This document shows, piece after piece, positions 23,695 to 34,401 of a stretch of DNA of 64,000 nt. Below the pieces are notes generated by a model that ran no database searches, had not been told where the DNA came from, and worked only from the letters and a program-made list of their open reading frames with translations. The stretch comes from Actinomortierella ambigua (lineage: Eukaryota; Mortierellomycota; Mortierellomycetes; Mortierellales; Mortierellaceae): assembly GCA_016098155.1 (NCBI GenBank), contig JAAAJB010000101.1, forward strand, positions 1-64,000. The letters are read 5' to 3'. Both the position numbers and the translations under genes were made by a program. Each line of letters opens with the position of its first letter. The first letter of the stretch is position 1.

Positions 23695-26600
23695 CTATGC
23701 ACTCTCTAGGTCGCGTGACTTTGAGAGCCACTTTTCTGCCTCGACATCACTCTGTGGGACACCAAACCCATACTTGTACATCGCTCCAAGATTGGATTGT
23801 GCCCACGTATCCCCTTGATCGGCTGCCTTGGTGAACCACTTGACTGCTGTTTCACCACTCTGTTTGACACCACGCCCGAACCTGTACATTTCTCCTAGAT
23901 TGTATTGTGCCTTTGCGTCCCCTTGGTCAGCTGCTTTGGTGAACCACTCGACTGCCGTGACATCACTCTGTTCGACTCCTCGCCCAAACTTGTACATCCG
24001 TCCGAGGTTGCATTGCGCCGACGCGCTCCCTTGTTGGGCGGCTTTGGTGAACCACTTGACTGCCATGATATCACTCTGTTCGACACCTCGCCCATCCTTG
24101 AACATCCGTCCTAGGTTGCATTGCGCCGACGGGCCCCCTTGTAGCGCGGCCTTGACGAACCACTTGACTGCCGTGATATCACTCTGTTTGACACCCTTCC
24201 CATCTTGGTACATCTCTCCAAGATTGGATTGCGCCTGTGTGTCCCCTTGCTTGGCCGCTTTGGTACACCAGCCGACTGCCATGAGATCACTCTGTTTGAC
24301 TCCTCGCCCAAACTTGTACATCTGTCCAAGGTTGCATTGCGCCGACGCGTTCCCTTGGCCGACTGCTTTGGTTAACCACCCGATTGCTGCAGCGTCACTC
24401 TGTTCGACACCACTCCCGCCCATATACATCGCTCCGAGATTGGATTGGGCCTGTGCATGTCCTTGGTCAGCTGCTTTGGTGAACCACTCGGCTGCCACGG
24501 TATCACGATGCTCGACGCCACGCCCATCCCTGTACATCACCCCTAGGTAGAATTGCGCCGACGCGTTCCCTTGCATGGCGGCTTTGGTGAACCATTCGAC
24601 TGCCGTGGAATCACTCTGTTCGACACCCTTTCCGTTTTGGCACCTCTCTCCGAGATTGGATTGCGCTTGTGCATCCCCTTGTTCGGCTGCCATGGTGAGC
24701 CACTTGAGAGCCGTGACATCGCTCTGTCCGACACCTCTCCCATCTTGGTACATCTCTCCAAGATTGAGTTGCGCCCGTGCATCCCCTTGTTCGGCTGCCA
24801 TGGTGAACCACTTGAGAGCCGTGACATCGCTCTGTTCGACACCCCTCCCATCTTGGTACATCTCTCCAAGATTGGATTGTGCCCGTGCGTCCCCTTGGTC
24901 GGCTGCTGTGGCGAACCAGTCAGCGGCCATGAGATCACTCTGTTTGACTCCTCGCCCAAACTTGTACATCTGTCCAAGGTTGCATTGCGCCGACGCGTTC
25001 CCTTGGCCGGCTGCTTTGGTGAGCCACCTAATTGCCGCAGCGTCACTCTGTTCAACACCACTTCCGTCCATATACATTGTCCCAAGATTGGATTGTGCCT
25101 GTGCATCCCCTTGATGAGCTGCTATGGTACACAATTTGGTTGCTGTGGAGCTGTCCTCCCCGAAATCTCGCCCTTGGCCGTACATCGATCCAAGGTCGTA
25201 CTGTGCTTCCGCATGGCCTTGCTCTGCTGCCATGGAGATCCAGCGATATGCCTCCTCGTCGCTTGAAGAGACCCCTCGACCAAGAGAGTACCAAATGCCA
25301 ATCGTGTATTGGGCCTCGGCATGTCCTTGGTCAGCCGCCATGCGATACCACCTGACGGCCTCGATGGCATCCTCCTTGACTCCACGACCATTGGCATGCA
25401 TACCACCCAACTGGTACTGTGCCTCTGCACTGCCATCATTGGCTGCTCGTCGGTACCATAAGGCAGCCTTCTCATCGCTCGCCTCCACTCCTTGGCCTTT
25501 ATGATACATGTTGGCGACACGGAGTTGTGCCACCATGGGTCCCTGAGAAGCAGCCAGGCGATACCACCAGAACGAGTCTCTGTCGCTTTTAGCGACGCCT
25601 CGACCATGCTCGTAGATCCATCCGAGAAACAGCTGTGCATCAGCGCTCCCTCTCTTGGCTGCCATGCTGAGATGTGTCACCACATCATCGTCCGTCGACG
25701 GCAACCGACCAACATGCTGCTCGGCTCCTCCTGTTGGAGAAGCCTTACCGACGAGTCCATTGTCTTTGTCGTGGTACGGTGTTAGGTGAGCCGTCAAGTC
25801 CGAATCGGTGATGCTGAGATCCACAAAGTTCATGGCATCCATCTCAGTGGCGCACGCCTCGCGTAGATCCTCCGGTATCAGAACAACCTCGCTAGCGACT
25901 GGCCGGTGAGTGGGATCTTGGTGCCAACAGCGCTCGGTCCACTCGCGATACTCCGTTGGTGTGTCCTCTGGAAAGGTCTCGCGACTGCCGTTGCTTACAG
26001 CGAGGGCGACTAGCGCATCGTTCTCCTGGTCCTTGAATGGACGAATGCAGTTGGCCGCCATCTCCCACATCACAACACCGAGTGCATACACATCCGACTT
26101 GGCCGAGTACTCTGGCTTGAAGGCATACAGGAGCTCTGGAGCAATCCATCGGAGCGTCCCCGCGAGCCCTCCCTTGGATTGATCGGCCATCGATGCCGCG
26201 CTGGCCAGCGACCGGACCTTGGCCAGCCCGAAATCGGCCAGCTTGACCTCCATGTGTCTAGTCAGGAGCACATTGGCACTCTTGAGATCGCGATGGAGGA
26301 CCTTCTCTTGATGGATAAAGGCAAGACCTTGCGCAATCTCGTGAGCGAGTCGCATCTTGGCCGGCCAGTCGTTGCCGAGCTCGCCCGTAGCGATGGCTCG
26401 TGAGAGACTGCCTCTCTCGGCCAGTTCCATGAGAAGGTAGACCTTGCCGTCTTCTTGGTGGGTGCGGTAGAACTGGATGATGTGGCGATGGCGGAGTGTC
26501 TGGAGGAGAGAGACCTCCTTCTGGATGGCGTGTTGGTGAAAATCGGACTCGCCAAGGAAGAATGTCTTGGCCGCGCAGGGTTGGTTACCCCAGCGCGCCT

Positions 26601-26810
26601 CGTGGACGGCGCCAAAGGCACCAGAACCAAGCGATTTTCCAAGAACAAGCAGCGAGCGCTATTGTAAAGCGGGGGAGGGGGAGGTTGAAAGAGAAGCGAT
26701 ATGCAGAGAGTAGGTATGAGCCTTGGAGCGCTGTTGAGATAAACTGTCTCACTGTTTCCGCTTGGCAGTCTCCTTACCACGCGAGCCGCATTGGCGAGAT
26801 GAGCTTCCAT
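23695..26810 (-). CDS. TKL-type protein kinase fused to about 18 Sel1-like repeats
   Basis: Exon 1 (26778-26810, MEAHLANAARV) and exon 2 (23695-26658) give 998 residues, the longest paralogue here. All kinase motifs are intact: LVLGKSLGSGAFGAV, CAAKTFF, QKEVSLLQTL, VLHRDLKSANVLL, DFGLAKV, LRWIAPELL and SDVYALGVVMWEM. After an acidic linker come about 18 Sel1 units of 36 residues. Three consecutive units (24613-24936) are almost identical at DNA level, and a two-unit pattern (YMDGSGV or YMGGSGV, then CNLGQMYKFGRGV) occurs twice, so units have been copied inside the gene. The frame ends SRDLESA, with a decayed Sel1 unit beyond the stop (23515-23580), so the C-terminus may have been shortened. 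Confidence 0.87.
24613..24936 (-). repeat. Three near-identical tandem 108-bp Sel1-coding units
   Basis: Units begin at about 24613, 24721 and 24829. The second and third differ at only a few positions over most of their length, including silent sites; the first has more differences at one end. This is recent duplication or gene conversion of single Sel1 repeats inside the coding sequence. Confidence 0.75.
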
Positions 26811-27024
26811 TGAGCGACGAGAATGGAAAAGTGAGATGAAGAGATGAACAAGTGCTCAAGGGATGCGAATGAGGGCAGGGGCATGTGCATTGTTTGTTCT
26901 CCTCGACGTCACCCTTCCCATAGCTGAGGTTATTCAACTCATGCAGCTCTCGATATGTCACTATGGGGGTCGCCCTTTGGTGGCGCGAACTGAGCCTTGG
27001 CACCACGAAAGACTTGACTATGAG

Positions 27025-27414
27025 CGTTGAACGGTACATTGCGCTGCTAGGAGACAACTGAATCCCTGTCTGTGATACGCACAATTGTTTGCCGCGAGAG
27101 ATGGTCCCGATGCAAGACAGCGCGCCATGGCTCAAATCCCAGAAGGTTGCTCATTCTTTCAACGGCATCATATCCAGGTTTTTCAAGGCAGGCAACCAAA
27201 CACGCCAGATTTCAACCCTATTGAGAACATCTGGGCGTTCAAGACGATGAAGCTGGGAAAATGGACTGCAAGCATGGGCTCCCCACAAACCAAGAAGGAG
27301 CTGATACGAAGGATCCGTTTGGTATGGCGGATGGTCCCCCGGGGCTACACTCAGCATCAGTCCACGGGGGATGTGGAAGAGAATGAGAGAGGTCTTCAAG
27401 CAATCTCAAGGTAG
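27025..27414 (+). mobile_element. Tc1/mariner transposase relic (frameshifted, truncated)
   Basis: From about 27025 one frame reads LLGDN*IPVCD, then MQDSAPWLKSQKV, the second-aspartate block of Tc1/mariner transposases. The reading then continues in another frame as FFQRHHIQVFQGRQ and TPDFNPIENIWAF, the third catalytic block (DFNPIE), and LIRRIRLVWRMVP. The frameshift near 27150 and the in-frame stop show it is dead. Its N-terminal half is missing, and I did not identify terminal inverted repeats. The rest of 26811-27598 holds nothing else I can support. Confidence 0.75.
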
Positions 27415-27598
27415 TTTTGAAGTATTAAAAGGAACTCAAAGGCCGTTCACATGCGAAGGGAGAAAGACAAAGAACACAAATAGGAGACGAGAATCCAAAG
27501 GTAGAGACGATCATGGGTGCCCAACCTCGTTATTCCAAGCATAGAGAGACATGGGGGAAAAACTAAGCAAAGTGATTGGACTAATCTGTTACATCACA

Positions 27599-29221
27599 TT
27601 AGTTCTTCCATTCTGGTCTATTGGTCTGCAGCCACTGCAGCACCTCAGGGCCTGGAGGTCTGACGCAGTTGTCCATGCCATGTAGTTGCCGGAGTTTTGG
27701 TAGATTCTCAGCCATCCACTCAAGCTCCGGCACCCCAACGCGATGGTTCAAGAATCGGATGTCCAGCATCTCGAGATCGTTGAGACCTGCCAGTTCGTCA
27801 AGCCCGCTCTCCAATGTCATCTCGAGACAGTTGTGTTGGTGGGCTAGCATCTGAGGCACCTGTCTGCCTAATATAAGCCTCACTAGTCTTTTCTGTTGTC
27901 CTATGCGCCGAAGAACCTGTCGCTGGATAGCACAGAGCTCTTGTGCGACTGCACCATCAGATGGAGCGTCTCCGTTGGCTCTCGGCACAGCAATCGCCAT
28001 GTCGAGGACCTCCAAAGAGCGTGTTGCCCATTCAGAGGAGAGAATGTTCTCAGCCGTGATCATCTCCCTGCCAGTGACCGCATGCGCCTGGAACGTCTTC
28101 AGCCTCGACGCTCTGCTCAGGACTGATTGCAATCCGAGCCCCAAAGATATGTTACCATCGTGGCTCCATACATGCCCACGGAGGGAGAGTACTTCCAGGT
28201 GACTACAGTTGTTCGCAATGGCAGCTGCCGTCAACGGCCCCACTCTTGTTGCTGGTAAATGAATCTCCCTCCACTGTGAGCTGCGCGAAAACAATACGGC
28301 CATTCTGGCATCGGATAGATAATGTACCGAACGGGACCGTTCCGGCATCCTCCAACCAAAGCCAATCCTCAGTAGGGCCTCGACAACCTTTGGCCGCAAG
28401 AAAATTGTCGATCCCAGGCCTTCCAAGGACAGGAGCCGATGACTGCAGCTCTCCAAGAATGGAGCCAAAACCTCTTCTTCCTTGTCTGCAAGGTCGCCTT
28501 CAATGCGCAGAGACTCGAGGGCACGATGATGCCTCACCTCGGTAGGATCGACCAACGACTTGACCTCGACTGCCGCCTCATCTTGATTTGTTGGGCTGTG
28601 GCGGACAGCCAGCAGCTGGACAGTTCGGATGCACTCTGGGAGGCTTTCCAGCAAGGTCTTTACGTCGCCGTACCATACCCCATCTAGATGGAGTTCTTGT
28701 AGGTTGGGCAAGTACTTGGTGACATTACTCGGCAGCCATTCGCCATAAGCATGAGAGCCCAAAAACAGGCGGCGGATGCCAGGGTTCAGCTGATATAGCG
28801 CCAGGATCTTCATCTTCTGGTCGCCTGGCACATGCCTGAACCGGATGCTGACAGAGCAAAGGTTGGTGACCAGGCAAGTCGCCCACTTGTCGGGCGGCAC
28901 ACCCGCCTCGCGCTCCAAAGGACAAGTCGTGTGTGAGTGCGACAGGAAATTCAATACATCTGTGTACAAGAGTTCAAGCCTGCATACAAAAAGTGCGTTC
29001 CTGGTCAGGGCCTCTTGGGTCTGGCGGGTGACGAAACGCTCAAGCTGTCGCTTTGAGTCAATGTTGAGGGTTCTCCAAAGGAATGGAGTCAAGGCATCGT
29101 TCCATGATCGGGATACGCGGACGCAATTGGCGAGATCTGACTGGCGGAGGTGCGGAACAATACTCTGGATCAGCTCTGGCGGAAGGAATCCGCAATTTTG
29201 AGGGGTGGATGAGGAGGTCAT
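27599..29221 (-). CDS. F-box protein with a leucine-rich C-terminal region (copy 1)
   Basis: The single-exon 540-residue product opens with an F-box at about residues 12-55 (FLPPELIQSIVPHLRQSDLA, then VSRSWNDALTPFLWRTL). This motif binds Skp1 in SCF ubiquitin ligases. The remainder is an irregular leucine-rich solenoid (LQELHLDGVWYGDV, then LEVLSLRGHVW, then LEVLDMAIAV) that would select substrates. It is a close paralogue of the gene at 61327-62958, and the similarity extends into the upstream DNA. ATG at 29221 (MTSSSTPQN) is kept in both copies. An overlapping frame starting 34 bases upstream (MAHLPFLANL) is also kept. The substrate is unknown. Confidence 0.85.
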   Translation of the reverse strand: MTSSSTPQNCGFLPPELIQSIVPHLRQSDLANCVRVSRSWNDALTPFLWRTLNIDSKRQLERFVTRQTQEALTRNALFVCRLELLYTDVLNFLSHSHTTCPLEREAGVPPDKWATCLVTNLCSVSIRFRHVPGDQKMKILALYQLNPGIRRLFLGSHAYGEWLPSNVTKYLPNLQELHLDGVWYGDVKTLLESLPECIRTVQLLAVRHSPTNQDEAAVEVKSLVDPTEVRHHRALESLRIEGDLADKEEEVLAPFLESCSHRLLSLEGLGSTIFLRPKVVEALLRIGFGWRMPERSRSVHYLSDARMAVLFSRSSQWREIHLPATRVGPLTAAAIANNCSHLEVLSLRGHVWSHDGNISLGLGLQSVLSRASRLKTFQAHAVTGREMITAENILSSEWATRSLEVLDMAIAVPRANGDAPSDGAVAQELCAIQRQVLRRIGQQKRLVRLILGRQVPQMLAHQHNCLEMTLESGLDELAGLNDLEMLDIRFLNHRVGVPELEWMAENLPKLRQLHGMDNCVRPPGPEVLQWLQTNRPEWKN

Positions 29222-29304
29222 TTACGAGATTCGCAAGAAATGGGAGATGGGCCATGCTTTTATTCTTGCAAGCACAATGGTGAGGCGAAGAAAAGGGGCT
29301 CACG

Positions 29305-29320
29305 GCCGCAGTACTGCGGC
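29305..29320. promoter_or_regulatory. 16-bp perfect palindrome upstream of F-box copy 1
   Basis: GCCGCAGTACTGCGGC is a perfect palindrome 84 bases upstream of the F-box start. The same site, with one extra central A (61227-61243), stands at the same distance upstream of copy 2. The conservation suggests a dimeric regulator site, but shared descent alone could explain it. Confidence 0.4.
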
Positions 29321-29478
29321 AAGATGGCATGATCGACGGGAGCCATGGTTTGGTGCCAACTACAGAAAACTCTATTCTTCGTACTGTAAAAGCTGGGGGA
29401 AGGGGATGGTGCGGGATTCGCTTTTTCGAGGAGCTAGGAACATGGAGAGTCTTGCTAGGCTAATGCAAAAGCTCATCA

Positions 29479-30905
29479 CTACGCTTGAGACCCACCTGAA
29501 GAAGGTACATTGGTGCCATAGACGTAGTATGATGGCCGGGTCAAAGAACTGAACTCCCCTGTTCCTAAATGCGAACGCCGGCGGTTGATCGATGTGACCA
29601 TGGTTGAGGCGATGGACTGTAATGCTCTGATTAGAAAAAAAAACACAAAACACAAATATTGACACAAAAACAATGAGAAAGCTGCAATCAATGCTCACCT
29701 TGGCCGCAGTCAGGGGACCAAGGGCCGGCAGCAGTCCAGGAATATCCAGCTGGTCTTGTGGGAGCCTGAAGCGCCCAAGGCTCTTCGGGATGTAAATCGC
29801 CTCATACTTCAAGCTCAGGCTGAAAACCTCGCAGGTGTTTTCTAGACCGTAACAATGAGGCATTGTTCGTGTTAATAGTGAATAAAGCTGAATGCAAATA
29901 TATCACTGGCACAAGATGGCACAGGCTCTTCGCGCTTCTCTGCGCTTGATTTGTAGCTTACCGCTGACTTGAAAGCCGAGAACAGTTGGATCCTGTACAT
30001 CCTGGTGGATGAGCATGTTGAGGGCAATCTTCATCATGCATGGCAGCTTGCGGGCACCGTCCTCGATATCGGCCTTGGGCGCGTTTGGCTTCCTCACCTC
30101 CATGATTGCGAAGCACAGCTGGTCGACTTCTGCGTAGAAGTTAGGCTGTAAAACTTCCTCGTAGCCATCCGGGACCGGCAATTGGTGCCGCCTAGAGGAA
30201 ATGAGTTTCAGTTGAAAACAAGCATGAGTACGAGCATAGGCAAAGCGCTGGAGAGGTTTGAGCAATTTCACGATAGTTTGCTTACCAACGCTCTACAGTT
30301 CCCAAAGACCCAAAAACTGCATCAATCATCGGCATGACTGACCGCTTAATATATGAGTCTTCGTCGAAAGGCAGCTGGGTTCGATTTGGCCACAGGGCTG
30401 TGGTACTAGTGTACATGCGTAGGAGATCACCTGCCAGGCCTTCCAATACCAGACTCGACCCCCTCAACATTCTCTGGAAGCCGACGTACTCCTGCGAAGC
30501 AGCTGCGAGTGCCCATTTGGCAAAAAGACTGATGACCTGTTCAGGTACATCAGGCACGTCTGCTATGAGGAGCAGAGCCGCGATCTCGCTTTCCTCGTCG
30601 TCCGGGAAACAGTCCTCGATGAATGCTCTCGTGAAGATAAAATTGAGGGAGCTAAAGAGAGGGTCTTAATATTCTCGTTATTCTCGTGATCATGAAACAA
30701 GCAGGGGGAGTAGGAGCCTGAACTTACAGAAGATCGTGAACCTCACTCAAGTCGCTCTGATCAGACATGTTGGTTCCGCGTGCACTCATGAGTCTTGACG
30801 ACACGTTCACGCCTCGGATCCACAGAGCATCGCCATGAAGCGTTGACGATGACTCGCCCGGTCCTTGCGAATAGGTATTATCGTCTAGATCAGAATCAGA
30901 TGGAA
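29479..30905 (-). CDS. PD-(D/E)XK nuclease-like gene, copy B (5'-truncated, active-site changes)
   Basis: Five exons fit: 30728 to about 30905, 30286-30627, 29962-30191, 29699-29841 and 29479-29616. The joins are in phases 2, 2, 1 and 0 and all agree, so the downstream frame is open. The nuclease-like core reads QPNFYAEV, then AIMEVRKPN: compared with copy A, the Asp of PD is Asn and the Lys of ExK is Arg. The upstream exons of copy A (HMG-box-like and charged segments) are missing, and an in-frame stop lies just above 30905. Either a shorter protein starts at an internal ATG (MSARGTNMSDQ, about 30780) or this too is a pseudogene. The final exon ends SSGGSQA. Confidence 0.5.
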
Positions 30906-32442
30906 TAAAGGTGATTAGATCAGGTGTATATCACTTTCAGACTTTCCGAGCGGAGTATGTCTAACATCAAATGAGTGGTTTGCGAATGTGCTACCAACTG
31001 CAAACAATCCTAGTCAAAGGACCGCAGACACACTCCCTCACGAGCAGGGGAGGGACTAGGCCAACCGCAGTTGTTTTTTGAGTGCAGCGAAGACAGCAAC
31101 CCCATACGTAATGAAGGAAAGAAAGAAAGAAAGAAAAAAGACAAGAAAACTTCATTCGAGTAAAAGAAAAGGTATTGAACATTCGAAGAAAGGAGGAAGA
31201 CATACTTGCAGACTGCTAGACAGGTGTGAATGATGAAGAGTCAATAAAAGAGAATGTGTTAGTGGATGCTTATGATGTGCAAGGTCTACAACGTAGGCGT
31301 TCGAGGTTGTGAGTGTTATGCAATGGAAGGTGAGCGTGTGCTAAAATGGAAGTTTGCACTGTTAAGAACATGCATAGCACCTCCAGTGGGAGCTGTCCCA
31401 CAATTGTGGCAATGGCCCAGCAACATGCCGTAGGAAGCAAGTATGTCATAAGGAAATGGATGCATAGCCTTGTAAAACGGGAAAGAGTACATCCGACATG
31501 AACCGGGCTCTCGTTACACTGGATTTCTTTGTTAGATATACCATGCCATACCTGGAAAGACATTTTTGCGATTGTGTCCGACGGAAGGTGGAATGAGAAG
31601 AGAAGAGTGGTGGAATGTGAAGAGTATGAGTGGTGAAATGAGAAGAGTGGAGTGGTGAAATGAGAAGAATGGAAGAGTCGTGAGAAGAGAAGTAAGAATG
31701 GAGTGGCAAAGAGTACGTGTTTTATAAAGTTCCCTTGGCTCGGGAGGATTCATGCGGTGTGTTCTCTGAGAGATCTTTTCTGATAGACTCGGCCTTACAT
31801 GGCCAGCCTCACCGTGCCTGCACACGCGCCCCACCCCCAGTTACGCTGACAGAGTGCGACACGAGAGACCCTATTGCATACATGTAGTCGCTACCCACTC
31901 TCGTGCCCATCATAATATCACGGCCCTTCTCTTCCAACCCCCAAATGTTGTGCTGCGACTCCACGCTCTTGATTGACTCCCTGCTGGTCAAATTAGTCAC
32001 CATCTGTAGCGATATCCATGAGCGTTCTTTTCCACTGCCTCGATGTATGATATGTACCTGGACTGTCTCAATATCACTCTGTTCGACACTTTATCCATTT
32101 CTGTCCAAGGAGTGAGTTGGGATGTCCCTGTCATCGGCTATTTTGGCCATCAAATTGGCCGAGGTAGTATTGGTCTGCTAAATATTCCTACGTTCACGAG
32201 GAGGCTTAGGCCGAGGCAGGTGCAACGCGCCGTACTAGACCATAATGATTGTAGGATGGTAAAAGCTTGGTATCATTTGGCTTACAGTTTGACCAGACAC
32301 ACCATCAAAAAAAAGTGTCGAGCTCTATGGTCGATCATTGATGTATTTGCTAGATTTTTCTTTGGTGGACATACGTTCGCCCACTGCGCTGTTTTATTTT
32401 CCTTTCGGTAATAGTATATAAGTTTTTTTTTATTATTATTCA
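30906..32442. other. Intergenic half of the segmental duplication
   Basis: From 31045 to about 31860 the sequence matches the region upstream of copy A (22300-22960), with substitutions and small indels that break any shared frame. A GAGTGGTGAAATGAGAAGA-type minisatellite runs through 31600-31690. One Sel1 relic lies at 32057-32125. Nothing else is supported between 32126 and 32442. Confidence 0.5.
32057..32125 (-). pseudogene. Single decayed Sel1-repeat unit
   Basis: The minus strand retains the DNA signature of the family units (CTTGGACAGA, then GTGTCGAACAGAGTGATAT), but with stops and frameshifts and no kinase domain near it. It marks a lost kinase-Sel1 gene at the edge of the segmental duplication. 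Confidence 0.5.
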
Positions 32443-34089
32443 TCACGCTGCTGAAAGTCGCTTTTTCGCAGATTCATGTTGCAGAGTCGACGGAGCGACG
32501 CCAAAGCCCGCCGCGAGGTCCATCATGCCAAACTCGCCACAGATGACCTTGACCATAGCAAAGTGGTGGACAGCATGCAGCGCACAGAACCACAGCTCGC
32601 GGCCCAGGGTCGAATAGCACGGCACGGGCGCATACTGGGGGTCCATGGTCGCCATCAGCGCGATCGGGTGGTTCAGTCCTGGTCGGTGCGTCATGTTGCT
32701 CGCCAGATTGCTCGGGTCAAACTCGTGCACCAGATCCTGAAGCCCCTTGAGCACCTTGATCGCCACGTTAATGTCGGTTTCCATAGGAACCTACATTGGA
32801 AAAGGAGGGGGGGGGGAGGGGGGACGCGAAAAGAAGAGAGAGAGAAAGAGGGAGAGAAGGAGTTTAGTCGGGTTGCTCGAACATCCCATACACATAAGAT
32901 GAGGTTTTGCTGAAGGAGGGGGGGGGCATACATCACGGGATCGCCTATCGTAATCTACACGCCACTCCTATATTTGTGCCATAAGAAAAAAGAGCAGGTT
33001 AGTCAAGTCATTCATGCAGGAGAAACGTGGTAGACTGAAAGATGCGCAGCCACCCAGACAGCTCGCCAGAGCGACAAAGAACATGTTAACGCTTTGTGCC
33101 ACCGCGAGATATCTGATGTCAGATGGTCCCATCGGGGAATATGACGGCTCACAACAACGGCGAGGAGGGGGGAGGAGAGAGAGGTGTCAAAGCCCATCTC
33201 TCCCTCTGCTCCATCTTTGGCGTGGTTGGTGTAACTAGAGAGAGAGAGAGAAAGGGAGAGAGAAAGAGAGGGAGGTGGTGGTAGAGGGAAAGAGGCCAAC
33301 TCATCTCTCCTTCCTTCCCTCTTCCTCTCGCCTCTCTCTCATCTTCGACCTTGGGGAAATTCCGAATCTACTCACCTTCTCTGAACAGCCGGGATACGTT
33401 CCCAGCAAAAGTCGGTAGTGATCAGCCAGGTGTCGCACATGCTTGCCAATGGTGCCCTCGCCCGCCAACGTCGAGTGCCGGGTGTACATGCCTATCAGTC
33501 TTTTCCTGGATGCGAGAGCTGAGTTGTGCTCTTCCATGAGGACCACGTGTGGTTCGGGAGCTGCAGCAGCTGCTGCACGTATGGTGACTGGTTGCGGAGC
33601 TTGTGAGCACATGGCGTTATCACCAATCTTGTTTTTGGTCTGCTCGTTTCCTGAATGGAGGTGTTGACGTTGTTGCTGTGGTTGTTGTTGCTGCTGTGGT
33701 TGTGGTTGTGGTTGTTGCTGTTGCTGTTGTTGCTGATGCTGTTGTTGCAGTCCCGACGAGGGTTGACCTGCTGCTCCTGCTACCTCTGCCTCGGCCTGCG
33801 CCACGGCTTTGCGGATCTTCTCAAGCAGGTCCACGCAGTCTTGAAGCGCCTTGTCTGCTACGTGAAAGACGTGGAAGTCCGGAGCCGTGGGCTTGCTGGT
33901 ATCCGTTGGCGAAGTGACGGTCGAGGTCGTCGTATGCCCGTTGGTAACTGCCAATGGCGGTGGTGGTGCATGGCCACTGGTGCCATTGGCATGGTTTGCA
34001 TGGCCATTTGAGCCGCCAGCGGCATGCAGGAGGGGGTTGTTCGATCCACTATTGTGTAATGCTGAATTGCTTGAAACTGAGAATGCCAT
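32443..34089 (-). CDS. DinB-like four-helix protein with poly-Gln insert
   Basis: Three exons (33376-34089, 32932-32967 and 32443-32790) join in phase 0 to give 365 residues. The middle exon is only 36 bases and encodes EWRVDYDRRSRD, exactly the linker expected between the two halves of the domain. Conserved DinB-type features are GTIGKHVRHLADHYRLLL in the first half, VDYDRRSRD and METDINVAIKVL in the middle, and STLGRELWFCALHAVHHFAM near the end. The histidines could bind a metal. DinB-family four-helix bundles act as metal-dependent thiol transferases in some bacteria; no activity is known for this eukaryotic branch. A poly-Gln/Pro insert (33670-33760) and a disordered N-terminus are lineage additions. 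Confidence 0.75.
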
Positions 34090-34401
34090 GGCTAGTTTGA
34101 TGGAATGAAATAAATTCGGTGAAAAGAGAAGAGGTGGGACTAAAAAGGGTCTTTTGAAGGGGTGGGGGAAAAAAGGTGTGGAGAAAAATTCATTGGGCGG
34201 ATTTCCAACAACTGGTTGTTGCCCCCAGTCAGCTGCTCAAGTGTTGTGCATCATTTTCACTCTGTTGCCTGGTAAACGTGAGAAAAAAAAAGAACACGCA
34301 CACACAAAGTGCAGCGAGCTGCATCGTGCTTAGCTACCTCATGGTATTGAACAATGTATTTTACTAACTGCAGCCCAACAAAGAAAATAGCAAATATCTA
34401 A
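34090..34401. other. Intergenic region between the DinB-like and ChAP genes
   Basis: It contains the promoter of the DinB-like gene and the 3' flank of the ChAP gene. No gene is visible. Confidence 0.5.

Noticed and set aside
32043..32411. Plus-strand 122-codon frame near the DinB-like gene
   Set aside because: Its first part is the complement of a decayed Sel1 unit; the rest has no recognised domain, so a gene is not supported.
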